Source of the DNA: Hedera helix
Taxonomy: Eukaryota > Streptophyta > Magnoliopsida > Apiales > Araliaceae
Length of the DNA: 64,000 bases
Assembly (NCBI GenBank): GCA_947179155.2
Contig: OX359278.1
Coordinates: 16,077,496 to 16,141,495 of the forward strand
Direction of reading: 5' to 3'
Within the stretch, counting starts at the first letter, position 1. Each line of letters starts with the position of its first letter. Made by a program: the position numbers and the translations under genes. Below are positions 35,785 to 47,467 of the stretch, in pieces. The notes under the pieces were generated by a model. It did no database searches, was not told the origin of the DNA, and saw only the letters and a list, made by a program, of their open reading frames with translations.

Positions 35785-35886
35785 CTTAAGTCGATCAGAA
35801 GTGGATTGGAGTGAGGCAAAGGTTTTTCTCGATCAGTGGGGTAACAGACGACAGCGGGAGAAAGCAACGAACGACGACAGAGGTGG
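34791..35886. other. AT-rich intergenic stretch with simple repeats
   Basis: It contains (TTTTA)n-like DNA (35040-35260), a possible CACTA subterminal stretch (TTCTGACAGAAATTCTATC near 35331, similar to sequence at 40370-40400) and a (CA)n tract. No open frame with a recognisable product is seen. Confidence 0.55.
35728..35781. repeat. (CA)n microsatellite
   Basis: An almost perfect AC run of about 54 bp. Confidence 0.97.
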
Positions 35887-38800
35887 TGTAACGCTCCCGA
35901 AATCCCAACATTCCTTATTCATTTTCAATTACATCTGGATAACATAATCATTAATCTTAAAGCCATATTACATATTTATAAAGTATCATAATGGCAATTT
36001 CGTGCGTTAAAACTTAATCTTTATCCTTTAAAATCATTATTTGACCATAATGCGGTCCATAAATCTGTTTATTCATTTTACATTCCTTATCTGTTTCAGG
36101 ATCGTAACGTTCACTTACCCTTCATTAGAACTTAGGTCAACTATTTATCAATTGTGACCTGATCTTTTACAATTTAAAACCATACATAATTATGATATAA
36201 CACATCATATCCTGTAACTAATTATATATGTTATGTACCTGATCTTGATCACATAGCTCTGTACCATACATAATCCTGTTTCATACATCTGTACCATACA
36301 TGCAAGTTCTATTATATATATTAGACTTGACTTACAATACTGCATAACCTTATCTTTTTATAATTTTTCCTTGGATAACATATACATGCACATTTCATTA
36401 TATGGATTTACAAATCGTATATCCCTTATTACCATTGTAGGTTTACATTTAACTATCTGAATGGCCACATTACATAGATACACATAACAAATTTCTTTCA
36501 TGGTTATTTATGCCTTCATCAATCTTTACCTTTAGCCATACCGGAACCTCCGGCCTTCTCATACTTTTACTTGAAATGTTATTTCATGGCAAGAGTGAGC
36601 ACATAGACTCAGCAAGTTAATCAGATAACACATTTCATGCTTACAATTTATATTCATGTGTCATGCATTCTTTACTTTACCATGCTATGGTTAATGCCAC
36701 ATATTTCACTTAACAGTTACACACATAATTGCACGGAGTGCACATTTCAACTATCACATATTTCACGTAGATCAATTAGTACATTTAAGTCTAAACAACT
36801 TGGCTGATTTGCATTTATTTACACTTAACCTTTATCGTTTCGATTAGCCTTTCTATCCTTTTTTGCCTTAGGTTGTTAGTCTGAACCTTATCTGTCAACA
36901 TTGTACCTATATATCACTACAGGATCATAAAACTTAATATAACTTGTCAAACTTATCTCATAATTATACGACCATTCATCTCTAATCATTTCACATTTGA
37001 TGTATTATACCTTATGTAGATTAATAATACATCCTAACTCGTTACCGACATTTTTCATAGCTTATATCATGATTTGGCTTAACTTTAAGCATGTTATATT
37101 ATGTCAATCATTACCTTATTATACCTTAACATCATTTACTTTGGTCATTCTTTAGCTATATAGGGTTTACATAACCTATCTTTATCATTCCATGTCTAAA
37201 CGTCGCATTTCGGACACTATATAAAAAAAAATTTGTTTTCTTTTTTCTGTGAACAGTACATCTCGCCCCAGCGAGATGTTTAACACACAACATCTCGCTG
37301 GCCGTGAGATGTCCTCAACCAAACTTGGTCCCGACGCCCCCTGAACTCGCCCCGACTAACTTCTTCAGCAGCACTGCGCCCCGACACAGTCCTGCTGTCT
37401 TAAATTCTGTGATTTTTGCTATTACTTTGGTAATTTTTAATTCCTTCCTTACACATTCAATTAACTCTAAATTTGGAACAGAACCATGTCTTACTACCTA
37501 GTATTTTATAAAAATTTTACTTGCTTCATTTGACTTCTCAAAATCATTGATACACTAGCCCGTAAGAGGGCGTTTCAACACATTTTCAAACTTAGAAAAT
37601 TTTTCTAACTTTAAAACTCAATTTTTTCTAAGTTTGTGATTTTTGGCCATTTACTTTAAAACTACATTCTAACACTTAAAAAAGTTTATATGTGTCATAT
37701 AAGACATGTCTAGGCCTTTAAAATAATTAAACTTCGCACGAGGCGGGTTTTGTCCGTAAAAATCCATTTAGGGTCGAAACGATTGATTTCGATCGTTCGA
37801 AACGAATTTTCATTCTAACTTCCATCCGTTGATTACCAAATCCACGTAAACACATGTAATAACATAAAACTACGTCGTTTGACTTCATATCACCTTTAAT
37901 TTCTCAAAATTGCCAAAATCACACTTTGACGGCATTTTGTCAACTTTTAAATTTCAAACCTTAAACTCAACTTAAGTCCTTAAACTCCATACACCACATA
38001 GGCTACCACATATACATTTAACAACATTGTGTATCCACGTAACTTCTATACGCACCTTTCAAAACACTTTTAGATTATGATTTGATTTCATTGTAAGTCA
38101 TAGCCTAATATTGTAACTTCCTTTACAAAACATGATTTTCAACCTTCAATGCACCTTTGAAGCTATCTAGCATAAAAATATGTATACTTCTTACATGTTC
38201 AACATTTCAAACTAGGTTTTCATCAAATCTAGTAACATATAACACATAATCATGTCTTAAATTATGATTTCTAGCTTGAATTCATACATGAATAGTACAC
38301 CACTTTTGTTCTACAACATATAGGCTTAGGGTTTCATGATTTACCAACTATATAGCATGTAACTCACATAATCAACACATATAACCAAAGATTCATGCAT
38401 GACTATCCTTGTTCTTGAACTTAAATACATAAACATCGAGTCTTAAAGCTTAAACACAGTTATACCTTCTTGGATTAAAGAGCTTCCTCATGATGAGACC
38501 TTCCTATTTTCTTCTTGCTCCATATTCATTCAAGCTTTCTAGCTCCAAGAATCTAAGCTTTCTTACCTTCATTCATGGCTTCCCTCTCTCTCTTTCTCTC
38601 ATAGAGCTTTCGTTTTCCAGCAAAATGAAAGAATGAAGAAGGCTCATGCTTAGAAACTTAAATTATATGAGACTTAGCCCAAGTTGGGTTAACTCAACTC
38701 AACTATAGTTAGCTCTAACCAAGGGTATTTTGGTCTTTTCACATAATTAGTCAGGGACATTTTTGTCATTTCAACTCTTGGGACACTACGGTCATTACTT

Positions 38801-40114
38801 AATTTGTCAAGGATAATTTGGTAATTTTACCCTTTAGGACATAATGGTCATTAACTAATTTGTTGAGGGGTATTTTAGTCAATTGCCCAATTTGCTAGAT
38901 TTTATTTTCTTGTCAATTTTTCTTGTAAGGAAAATTTTCTAATTTCCTTTCATTAATTCATTTCATACTCATTTAAATTGATTTTTCTTTCAATTGACCG
39001 ATTAAGTCATTCGTTTTCCACTATGCTACACTCATATAGTCTCATTCTATAGCTTAATTAGTTATTTAATCGTAAACCGACTAATTAACTTCCTTTAACT
39101 AGCATTATATTTTCTCGTTTTCTACGAACCTTCTCGGTTCCACATTCAATCAATTCAAATTCCTAACATCTCACATAGTCAAAACGCTCATCTTTTACAT
39201 AAACCGTTTTCTTAAAAAGCAAGCCCTGCTTGAATTACCAAAAATCCATTCCCTTTTATTCTTTTACGCTCATATAGTCATACAACTTGTACGTCCTTTC
39301 GTTCATTTACTTAATAAACACATGTCAATTTTCAGCATACATGCAATCCACATTCCTTCTATCCACATTCGAGAATATCACCTTCTGTATTTATACGTCG
39401 TATAAATAGTTACCTCATTCCAATCAATTAATTCCAATTCCTTACTAAACTTTAAATATTCAATTATCAAATCATCAATATTCCGTTAATGCCTAATATC
39501 TCAATTAGGTCAAACGGTTCCTTCTTCTAGCACATTCCAACTTATCTCACCTTGCCATCCTCGTAACCTAGCCTCTCAAGGCCTACTCATTAAGCTAGTT
39601 ATTAATATTATATCTTAAAGCTTACTCCACATATGCTTTCCTTATTTATCACTTTTCTTAATACATTAAATCCTTCTTTCTCTATCTGCCCCAAATATAC
39701 ACATACACATATTTAATCTATTGCCTCCTGACACCACATCGTGTCTTACGCTGATTTCTTTCAATTTACCTTATTGTAGGCATTACCATCAATCATTCAT
39801 CTTTAAATCCGTTATAGTACCATTTAACCATCATGATTCATTTTCATTATAATTTCATTATCTGATACATCACGAATGCACCTTAAATAACTAACTAATC
39901 CATAAATATTTTATAGACCCTTATTCACACTAAGAGTCCTTCTGTACTAATTCAACCACATAGGTCTTTCTTTTGCACCTTGATTAAATAATAAATTATA
40001 TTTAATCATATATTAATACAATATATACTTCTAAACCAGGTTTTAATCCTCTAACCTTTACTTAATTAGCCATAATCCTCATTTAGAAATCCTATAAAAA
40101 TCCGGGATGTCACA
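35887..40114 (-). mobile_element. Solo LTR, 4.2 kb, minus strand, TSD GGTGG
   Basis: It starts TGTAACGCTCCC at 35887 and ends CCGGGATGTCACA at 40114. GGTGG flanks both sides (35882-35886 and 40115-40119). It is related to the LTR at 5712-8540 (AGGTTTTCATCAAATCTAG versus AGGTTTTCATCACTTCTAT, and further blocks in the same order). It contains ATCTCGC/GCGAGAT palindromes (37258-37312) and a repeat of the form GGACATTTTTGTCATTT (38715-38885). No coding region is recognised; the 65-codon plus-strand frame at 37304 is chance. Confidence 0.9.
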
Positions 40115-40119
40115 GGTGG

Positions 40120-40514
40120 AGTGGTCATAAGGGGACTGAAAGAGATGAGATAGTGATGAGAGAGAGAGAGAGAAATAAGAAAATGGAAAGAAATGAACTG
40201 ATCAGCCTTTGGTTAAGGATTAAAAAGAATTATTTTTAACGGAATTTTCATCAAAAATAGGTCTCTCGAAATTAAATTATTTTCGATGGACATTCCGTCG
40301 ACATTAATATCATTTCGTCGAAAATAATATTAGCGCTGGCGAGGAACATTGCCGCCAAAAAAGTCCTTGGTAGTTCTGACAGAATTTCGTCGATCATAGT
40401 GTACTTACGAGGGAATTATATTTGAAGGAAAATTCTGTCGGAATTAAATTAATTATGATAGAATTTAGTCCGTCGAAAATAATTCTATCGGGATTAACAA
40501 TTTTTCTTGTAGTG
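40120..40514. mobile_element. Right end of a non-autonomous CACTA element
   Basis: The segment ends TTTTTCTTGTAGTG at 40514, the reverse complement of the canonical CACTA terminus CACTACAAGAAAAA. Upstream are dispersed GTCGAAAAT / TTCCGTCG / GACAGAATTTCGTCG motifs, the subterminal repeats typical of these elements. The left terminus is not clearly preserved; similar motifs near 35331-35370 suggest the element once spanned the solo LTR. No transposase is seen. Confidence 0.7.
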
Positions 40515-40597
40515 AAAATTGGCAAAAACCCTACAACTTTTGAAGTTCGGATTCAATTTTTACTTCCCATTTTCTTCCTCGAAAGCTTCAGTAACCA

Positions 40598-40665
40598 TGA
40601 AGCATGGAAATGGTGGCGCCGTCTCTTCTGATCTCCATCTTTGTCAGCATATTCTTCATTTCCTT
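40598..40665 (+). pseudogene. Possible first exon of a host gene
   Basis: Immediately after the CACTA terminus, a leader is followed by ATG and MKHGNGGAVSSDLHLCQHIL, with ordinary codon use and less AT-rich DNA (GGTGGCGCCGTCTCTTCTGA). It then degenerates into T-rich, intron-like sequence. I do not recognise the protein. Whether it is the start of a gene whose last exon is at 44025 is unproven. Confidence 0.3.
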
Positions 40666-40679
40666 TTTTTCTTTTTTCT

Positions 40680-41190
40680 TTTTTCCCTTATTTTAAAAGT
40701 CATGGCACTATTTTTTCATCAATTAAATTTTAAATTCATTATATTAGACTAAGTCAACTACATAGAATTTGTAAAGCCATTTTTACTTTTTTTTTCCTTT
40801 TTCTTTTGTCTACCACATATGAAAATATTTACATCAATTTAACATCCATCCAATTTTTTTAACGGAATAATGTAATTTCAAAATTTTAATTAGTTTAACG
40901 GGGTAATTTTAATTTTTAAAAGTTAATTTTATAATGAGTAAAACATGCCAATTATAATGGTGTTTTCCTTAATTAGTTTTGCCAAATCAAATTATTATAA
41001 TATGCCACAAAATAAATAAATGTTCTACTTAGCTGGTTAATTCTACCAATTTCTAGGATTAATTGAGGATGGATTTAATTAATCAATAGGAAATGTAAAT
41101 TTACATTTGAGTTGAGATATGTTCAAAGTTATCAATGGACTTTTCAACGGGATAGAAATGAATTCCTTCATAAGTTCTGGTCATATCTCA
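40680..41190. other. AT-rich intergenic or intronic stretch
   Basis: Low complexity, without recognisable repeats or coding. GTTATCAATGGA and TTCTGGTCATAT here are echoed on the far side of the foldback element (43418-43450). Confidence 0.55.
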
Positions 41191-41193
41191 TGC

Positions 41194-41219
41194 ATATATA
41201 TATATATATATATATATAT
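41194..41219. repeat. (TA)n tract at the left border of the foldback element
   Basis: 26 bp of AT dinucleotides ending where the element sequence CCGTACAACAAATCTCAG begins. Confidence 0.95.
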
Positions 41220-43447
41220 CCGTACAACAAATCTCAGCCATCTAGGCTGAGATCTGACTGCTTATATTGTCCTCGTCCACAGTATAATATCCAAGTATCT
41301 GCAGTATTATACTGCGGACGAGTGATGTTGTCCAAAATGCCGCCAACATTAAAATGAATAAACTCATCATCCGTAGTATTATACTGTGGACGGTGAATGT
41401 TAGGCTTTCACCATCTGCAGTATAATACTACGGACGGGAAAAAAACAAACTCATCGTCCGCATAGTATACTGTGGACGATGATGGGTTTGAAATTTCGCC
41501 GTCCGCAGTATTATACTACGGACGGGTAAGTTTAATTATAAAACTGCGTTTGTCATTATTCATACCAATCACTTTAGATCTCATCTCATTTTCACCGTAG
41601 TGAATTGGATAGTTATAATTAGAGCTATCAAATTTTCTATTTCTTCTTGTAGATAACATGAATCTATAATGAGAATACGCAGAAGAAATAGAAAATTTAT
41701 AGCCTTAATTATAAAACTATGTTCGTCATCTCGTTTTGACAGTATCGATCTGGGTTGTTCGACTTAGGGCTATTACGTTTTCTTCTTTTTCTTGTGTCCT
41801 ATTCTTACTGATTCATGTTTGTCAATCATCCCAGATAACATGATTTTGTAAATGTACTACGTAGGAGAAGAACAAAAGTTTGTAGTTTTAAAAATACCTG
41901 TCTACAGTATAATACTACAGACGAACATATTTACAATAATGCTACTAATAGTTTAATTAAATTATTAGCATTATTATAAATACTTCTATCCGCAGTATAA
42001 TACCACGGACGGACTTATTTACTATAATTCCACTAATAGTTTAATTACGTGCATGACATTATTTTAAACGATGACATTTTAAAAGTTCACCGTCCGCAGT
42101 ATTATACTACGAACAAGATAACTAAAACAATTGACATCCCGCAGTATTATACTGCGGACGAGATAACTAAAAAAATTTACCGTTCGAAGTTTGATACTAC
42201 TGACGAAGTCTACTCAAGTAAGTGCAAGAGATCTAAGTGAATAATTTTTAAAGAATCTTTATATAAAAAAATAGCAACATTGTTTTTCATAACGACGTTG
42301 TTGCATTCTTACATAGATTCTTCAACAATGCTTCACCCAGATCTTTTCCATCCTTCTTGAATGTCGACCTTGTCCACATTTTAATACTATAGACGGTAAA
42401 AAAATTTTAATTACCCAGATCAGTTATTAAAACAACTAGAACAATGAAAAATAACCAATATTTAAACAATGAAGAATATGGACATGGACAAAAATCATGC
42501 CCATAAAATTATTAGTGGACATGGACAACAATCGTTTTAAAAGTTTTGAGTATTGGAGATAAGTAAACAATCACCCATCTTATTTGTAGTGGACTGGATT
42601 ACTCAGATTCAAAGAGCCGAGACAATTTTCTTGTCATTAATGAGGAAAAGATTGCTACCCCAACATTATCGGTTAAATTTTTCAACAATTGATTGCAACA
42701 AAAACCCAGCGTCTGCAGTATAGTACTGCGGACGAAGGGCACCCGTCCGCAGTAGAATACTGTGGACGAATGGCAGACAAAAGGCTAGTCCCTAAACGAC
42801 GTTGTTTTAGACTCTTACATTTGATTTACCCGTCTACAGTATAATACTGCAGACGAAGGATTAAAAGACAATCTTTTCTCTCATGTGTATTCTTGTTGCA
42901 GATTCATGTTAACTACCCAAATCACATGAATCATTAAAAATAAGAAAACACAAGAAAAGAAAGAAAATTTAATAGCTTTAAGTCAAATAACCCAGATCGG
43001 TACGTACTGTCAAAACGAGATAACGAAAGAAGTTTTATATTTAAGCTTATTAATTTATCATTCCACTTGTTAAACAACATTGCATATTCATGTTATCTGC
43101 AAAAAGAAATAAAAAATTTAACAGCTCTAATTATAACTACTCAATTCGCTATTGTGAAAATGAGATGAGATCCAAAATGATTAGTATGAACAATGACGAA
43201 CGCAGTTTTATAATTCAACTTACCCGTCTGCAGTATAATACTGTGGACGGTGAGTTTGTTTTTATCCCGTCCGCAGTATTATAATGCGGATGATGAAAGC
43301 CTAACATTCACCGTCCGCAATATAATACTGCAGATATCTAGATATTGTACTGCGGACAAGGGTTATATAAGCCGTCAGATCTCAGTCTAGACGACTGAGA
43401 TCTGTTATAAAGATAGATAAACTTTTACAACGTTGTCAATGGATTGG

Positions 43448-43449
<2 letters not shown>
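41220..43449. mobile_element. Foldback element built from a short palindrome repeat
   Basis: The left and right halves are reverse complements about a centre near 42380; for example 41515-41730 pairs with 43075-43240 at roughly 85-90% by eye, and 41745-41870 with 42895-43025. About 17 copies of a palindrome with half-sites GTCCGCAGTA and TACTGCGGAC around a 3-base centre are scattered through both arms, often paired with CG-rich neighbours. The outermost 25 bp of each end is itself a hairpin (AGATCTCAG ... CTGAGATCT). There is no open frame above 64 codons and no transposase, so it must be non-autonomous if it is mobile. The family is unknown; Mutator-like foldback or a TA-microsatellite-targeting MITE are possibilities. 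Confidence 0.75.

Positions 43450-43510
<61 letters not shown>
43450..43510. repeat. (TA)n tract at the right border of the foldback element
   Basis: A 61-bp TA run preceded by GGATTGGTCA. Confidence 0.97.
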
Positions 43511-43511
<1 letters not shown>

Positions 43512-44020
43512 CCCGATAAAATTATAAAATCAATGAATAACATCTCTTAACACCTTATTATATATAGTTATTGATTTTATAAAATTTGGGTGTCCAATAA
43601 ATCAATCACCATTTTATTTTATAGTAAAATTAGTTTTGAATAACTCCTAAATATCATAAATACTTTTATGCGCACTAACATGCACCTAAAATGTACACTT
43701 TTTAATTAAAAAGTTATATACTAAATTACTAATTGAAGAATAGGTGCATTAATAATTGTGCATTACCGTGCATTAACAGAAATAAAAAGGTATGCTTGTA
43801 TTCTGGGACGGAAGAATGAACCTATTTAAAGTGGCTATTTTACAATAGAGAAGTTTATGTATAAATAAAAATATTCAGTCTCTCGTCTGTAATTTAAATA
43901 GTAGAATTCACATAACTCTTAATTTATACACAAGTATTAGTTAGTGCAATTTATTTATTTATTTATTTTGTTGACACAACTCTTAGTTGGATTCACATAA
44001 CTCTTAATTTGGTGCAATTG
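43511..44020. other. AT-rich stretch, possibly intronic
   Basis: No recognisable gene. CACAACTCTTAGTTGGATTC-type short direct repeats lie at 43905-44010. It ends in a plausible 3' splice site, CAATTGGTCAG, at 44024. Confidence 0.5.
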
Positions 44021-44024
44021 GTCA

Positions 44025-44264
44025 GGTAAAGACTTTTCTTCTCCTTTGGACACAAAGCAGGTGGTGGCGCCTTCAAAATCTCCAGCTGATACTACAGTTG
44101 CTTCTTTTATATCAGTTCCTCAGTCAGATGGTTATCATATTGGAGTTCCATCGTAGAGGTCGCCCAATGTAGTGCAGAGAACAGGAAGGGAGAGACCCCA
44201 AAAGTGGAAGGGTCCAGTCAAAATAAGTCTAATTTATGGTGACTGGATCGACAACCTCGAGTAA
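44025..44264 (+). pseudogene. Possible last exon of an unidentified host gene
   Basis: After a polypyrimidine-poor but AG-ending boundary, one frame reads PLDTKQVVAPSKSP, SFISVPQSDGYHIGVPS, a stop, and then VVQRTGRERPQKWKGPV and ISLIYGDWIDNLE before a terminal TAA. The codon use and composition are like real coding DNA. The single stop (or a one-base slip that would give RGRP) suggests a decayed gene. I do not recognise the family. GC-richer trailing sequence (44265-44480) looks like a 3' UTR. Confidence 0.4.
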
Positions 44265-44633
44265 AAGTAGAATAGTAAAAGTAGCTACTCTTCCTATGCA
44301 AGTTTCATTGCTCAAAAGTGACGTCAGTCAATCTTCTGCGCCACGGCATGTGTACGTGTAAATGTAGTGTATGCTTGTTAGTCCCCATTCTGCATTTGCC
44401 CGGCTGCTTTCTTCATATTCATTTCGCGTCGGATAATCTTTCATCATTCTCTCACTGCCTGAATTGACTTCAATGCCGCTGAACATGCATTTTTGCTTCC
44501 CCTGTGGTGCGTATTTTAAGTGACATGGTGTAATAATATGTTCTGTTTCCTAGCATTTGTAGATCAAGAATTTAGGTCTGGTTGTTCTATTGTTCGTGTT
44601 CCGGCAAACAAATTTTCACTGCATCATTATGTA

Positions 44634-44926
44634 TACCCCCTCGGTCCCAAGATAGACTTTTTTATTGACTTTTTAGACAGGTTAAGAAAGAGGATAAAAT
44701 GATAAAATTATTCATATTTAAATTATTATTTAATTGCATAATTTTTTGTAGATGATTAATGATGCTCCATAACTATGTGCGAAGAATATAAATATGACAA
44801 GTAATACTAAGAATATTATAGATAAATTATTATAAAAAATATATTATTTAAAATAAGTAAATATTTAATCTAAGACTATCTAAAATAATAATAAAGACTT
44901 TTATCGATCCTAGGACGGAGGGAGTA
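44634..44926. mobile_element. Stowaway-like MITE (Tc1/mariner), 289 bp
   Basis: Termini CCCCCTCGGTCCCAAGATAG (44636) and CGATCCTAGGACGGAGGGAG (ending 44924) are inverted repeats of the Stowaway type (CTCCCTCCGTCCC). They are flanked by TA on each side (44634-44635, 44925-44926). The interior is AT-rich and non-coding. Confidence 0.88.
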
Positions 44927-45970
44927 TTAGTTTTCATAACCTACACTACTTTGTTTTGTTGTGCAAGTAATAAATTTATTTCTTAAATTATTTTTCATTA
45001 TTTTTGTTCTGTATTGTCCTTGTACCAGTTGTATCAAGTGTTAGTTAATCTCCTCAGAAGGATGAAGATTGTTTGATCTGTATATTAAATAAAGTTAGAA
45101 CATTTGGCTTTAGAAGACTCATACACAAATGTCTATTATTGATTTGAGTGTTTATATATTATCAAAGGAGTTGTTGCTTTTATATATCTTGAGTAAATAT
45201 GCAAGGAATTATTACGTAGGGAAGAAAATTGTAAAAACTGAGAAATAAATATTTTATTTCTTTCAATTATGTATATTTATTTATGGCTTTATGCAGACTA
45301 CAATACTATTTATTTACTTTTTTTTTTATTTTTATAAACATTAATAACGTCATTCGTGATGTAATATATATATATCAAGTACGTAACACCAATATCGACG
45401 AATCCACATTTGGGCCATACGATTTCTGTTCTACACGTCTATTCACTCTACGCACATACAACCTAATAAAACAAAAAATAAACACCACAAACAAAACATA
45501 GACTCAACCCAAATACAAAACAAAGCCCAATAAAAAGCTAACAAGTACAAGGCCACAGAAAGCCCAAGTAAACTCTTAACATATAAATTCATAATTGCAA
45601 AAGGATATTGCCTTTTGCCCTTCTAATGTGCAGACTTAGCTCCTCCTCAAGCTAAGGCCCAAAAGGAAAAAAAAACGTTGCCCCCAAGGTCACCGACTTT
45701 GATTCTGATTTCTGACCGTAGCTGTAAAACGAATTTTGCCACGTAAAATTTTCCAAATTAAGCTAGCAACTTCTATGCTAACAAACACTTTACAACCACC
45801 CTTCTTTTCACAAATTATAAAAAAATTCCTTTATTTTCTTTCCACCATTCAAACCACTCAGCTTGTCCGAAACAAAAAGAACTTTTAAGGCTTCCCCTCC
45901 CTCAAAAAAGAAAACCAAAAAGGACACCCTTAGGCCGGATTCCACCTTCTCCGGCCTGGCTCATTTATCA
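44927..45970. other. Upstream region of the ATL gene
   Basis: AT-rich DNA without recognised repeats. Near the gene the composition changes: a CACGTAAAA element near 45740, ATTATAAAAAAATTCC at about 45818 as a possible TATA, and a CT/CA-rich leader. The frame extends upstream of the chosen ATG without a stop (to about 45863) but has no ATG there. Confidence 0.5.
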
Positions 45971-46816
45971 ATGTCAACCACGACAGACACGCACCAAACT
46001 CCGTCACAGCAGCCCTACGCCTCCCCGCCCTTCGCCGTAGTCCTAACCATAACCCTTCTTTTATTTTTATTTGTTGGTTTTTTTTCTATATACTTTTGTA
46101 GATGTTTCCTCCAAAGTCTACTTTACTCGTGGCATATTCGAAATAGCCCCTCTGGCACTCCGGTGGGTCCCAATGCAAGCGGGCCCCCAGGGCTCGATCC
46201 TTCAATTATAAAGTCATTTCCCACCTTCACTTATTCAAGTGTCAAAGAATATCGAAGGGAAAAATACGGTTTAGAATGTGCTATTTGTTTATGTGAATTT
46301 AAAGACGAAGATATTCTTCGTCTTTTAACAACATGTTGCCATGTTTTTCATCAAGAATGTATTGACCTTTGGCTCGAACTGCATAAATCATGCCCTGTTT
46401 GTCGCAGGAGCCTGGACACTCCTGCAAAAACGAGAGAAAATATAAGCGATCCCACACACGAGATCATTCATGAGGATGGACCATTAGATGATAGTATTAG
46501 CATTATTGTAAAAGATGATCCTGAAGACAATAGAGGAGAACATGAAGAGGGACAAAGGGCAACCATTTCGGGACAAATTCAAAGGGGAAATGATCCAAAG
46601 GTTGAAAAATTTTCAAGGTCTAACACAACGGGACATTCAATAATTTGGAGTAGAGAAGAAGAGGAAGATAAATTTACATTGAGATTACCGGAACATGTGA
46701 CAGCAAAACTAATAAGGGGGCATAATTGGACCAAAAGTTGTACCACTTTTGGGGAATTCAAAAGCGAAAGACCCACATTTGGAGAGGTTTCAGGTGGAGA
46801 TGTCAACAATGTGTAA
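45971..46816 (+). CDS. ATL-family RING-H2 finger E3 ubiquitin ligase, intact
   Basis: A single-exon gene of 281 codons, a normal size for the ATL family, which are membrane-anchored E3 ligases passing ubiquitin from E2 to substrates, often in stress or defence signalling. A transmembrane helix spans residues about 21-43 (FAVVLTITLLLFLFVGFFSI). The GLD motif is at 74-76 (GPPGLDPSIIKSFPTFTY). The RING-H2 domain is at 103-144 with ligands C103, C106, C122, H124, H127, C130, C141 and C144 in C-X2-C-X15-C-X-H-X2-H-X2-C-X10-C-X2-C spacing, followed by an acidic linker. The conserved C-terminal block TLRLPEHVTAKLIRGHNWTK resembles the ATL29/ATL11 branch. ATG 45971 is chosen because the frame upstream has only a non-ATG (TTG) start, and ATL proteins place the helix close to the N-terminus. 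No stop or frameshift is seen; it is the only host gene here that looks functional. Confidence 0.93.
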   Translation: MSTTTDTHQTPSQQPYASPPFAVVLTITLLLFLFVGFFSIYFCRCFLQSLLYSWHIRNSPSGTPVGPNASGPPGLDPSIIKSFPTFTYSSVKEYRREKYGLECAICLCEFKDEDILRLLTTCCHVFHQECIDLWLELHKSCPVCRRSLDTPAKTRENISDPTHEIIHEDGPLDDSISIIVKDDPEDNRGEHEEGQRATISGQIQRGNDPKVEKFSRSNTTGHSIIWSREEEEDKFTLRLPEHVTAKLIRGHNWTKSCTTFGEFKSERPTFGEVSGGDVNNV

Positions 46817-47373
46817 GTTTTGCAATACTTTGGGGTAGTTTAGTCTTTTACATTGTATGCAATTTCCATTTTTTAAAGTTAACTTTGAGAGTTAATTAAA
46901 TTAAAATTTTTATTTTAATTCATTTAGTTTTTAATAGAAAATAATAATTTTGAACTTTTAGATATTAGTATATCAATTTTGGTTGGGAGAGATTGTTTTT
47001 GTGTAACTAATCTATCTATATATAGAGAAAGTTGAAACGGTTGAGATTGTTGATGAATGGCTTAAATATAAATTATCATTCTAAATTATTGCTCTTTTTT
47101 CACTTCAATGATTTTTTTTTTATTTTTTTTAATTAGATGATTAAATTATTAATTTTTTTCACTTTCATTTAATTAAACTTGTCACGTCAAAAATTAATTA
47201 TGTAGATATCTGAGTAGGCCCATTTCCAGTTTATGTGTGTAATTAAAAAAAAATCAAATATTTTGTTTACATTCATTGTAGGTTAGAGGTTAAATTTGTC
47301 AAACCATCTTTTGTCTAACATTAAATCTAAAGTTAAATAATATGAATTTTACTATGAGTAATGACTCATGCAA
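46817..47373. other. 3' flank of the ATL gene
   Basis: AT-rich and non-coding. The likely 3' UTR and polyadenylation region lies within the first about 150 bp. Nothing else is recognised. Confidence 0.6.
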
Positions 47374-47467
47374 TGATGTGTACACTGACTCAATATAAAA
47401 ATAGTGGGACTCACAATGTAAAAATGGTGGGTTCTACCATTTTTATAATGTGTCATTGTACACATCA
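47374..47467. repeat. Short inverted repeat (about 94 bp), MITE-like
   Basis: TGATGTGTACACTGAC at the left pairs with GTCATTGTACACATCA at the right. An inner hairpin AAAAATGGTGG-GTTCTACCATTTTT and a repeat of the ATAGTGGGACTC motif lie between. It ends exactly where the Helitron terminus begins. Confidence 0.7.

Noticed and set aside
41270..43350. CRISPR-like array (short palindromic repeats with spacers)
   Set aside because: The DNA is plant nuclear, spacing is irregular (about 30 to 400 bp), the repeats lie in mirrored arms, and there are no cas genes or leader.
44520..44702. 60-codon plus-strand frame
   Set aside because: Its end runs into the Stowaway-like MITE and it has no recognisable protein content.
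45863..45970. N-terminal extension of the ATL protein starting at 45863
   Set aside because: The frame is open but the only start there is TTG. The first ATG is at 45971 and gives the normal ATL layout.
46579..46809. Minus-strand frame of 76 codons
   Set aside because: It overlaps the ATL C-terminal coding in the opposite direction and has no features of its own.
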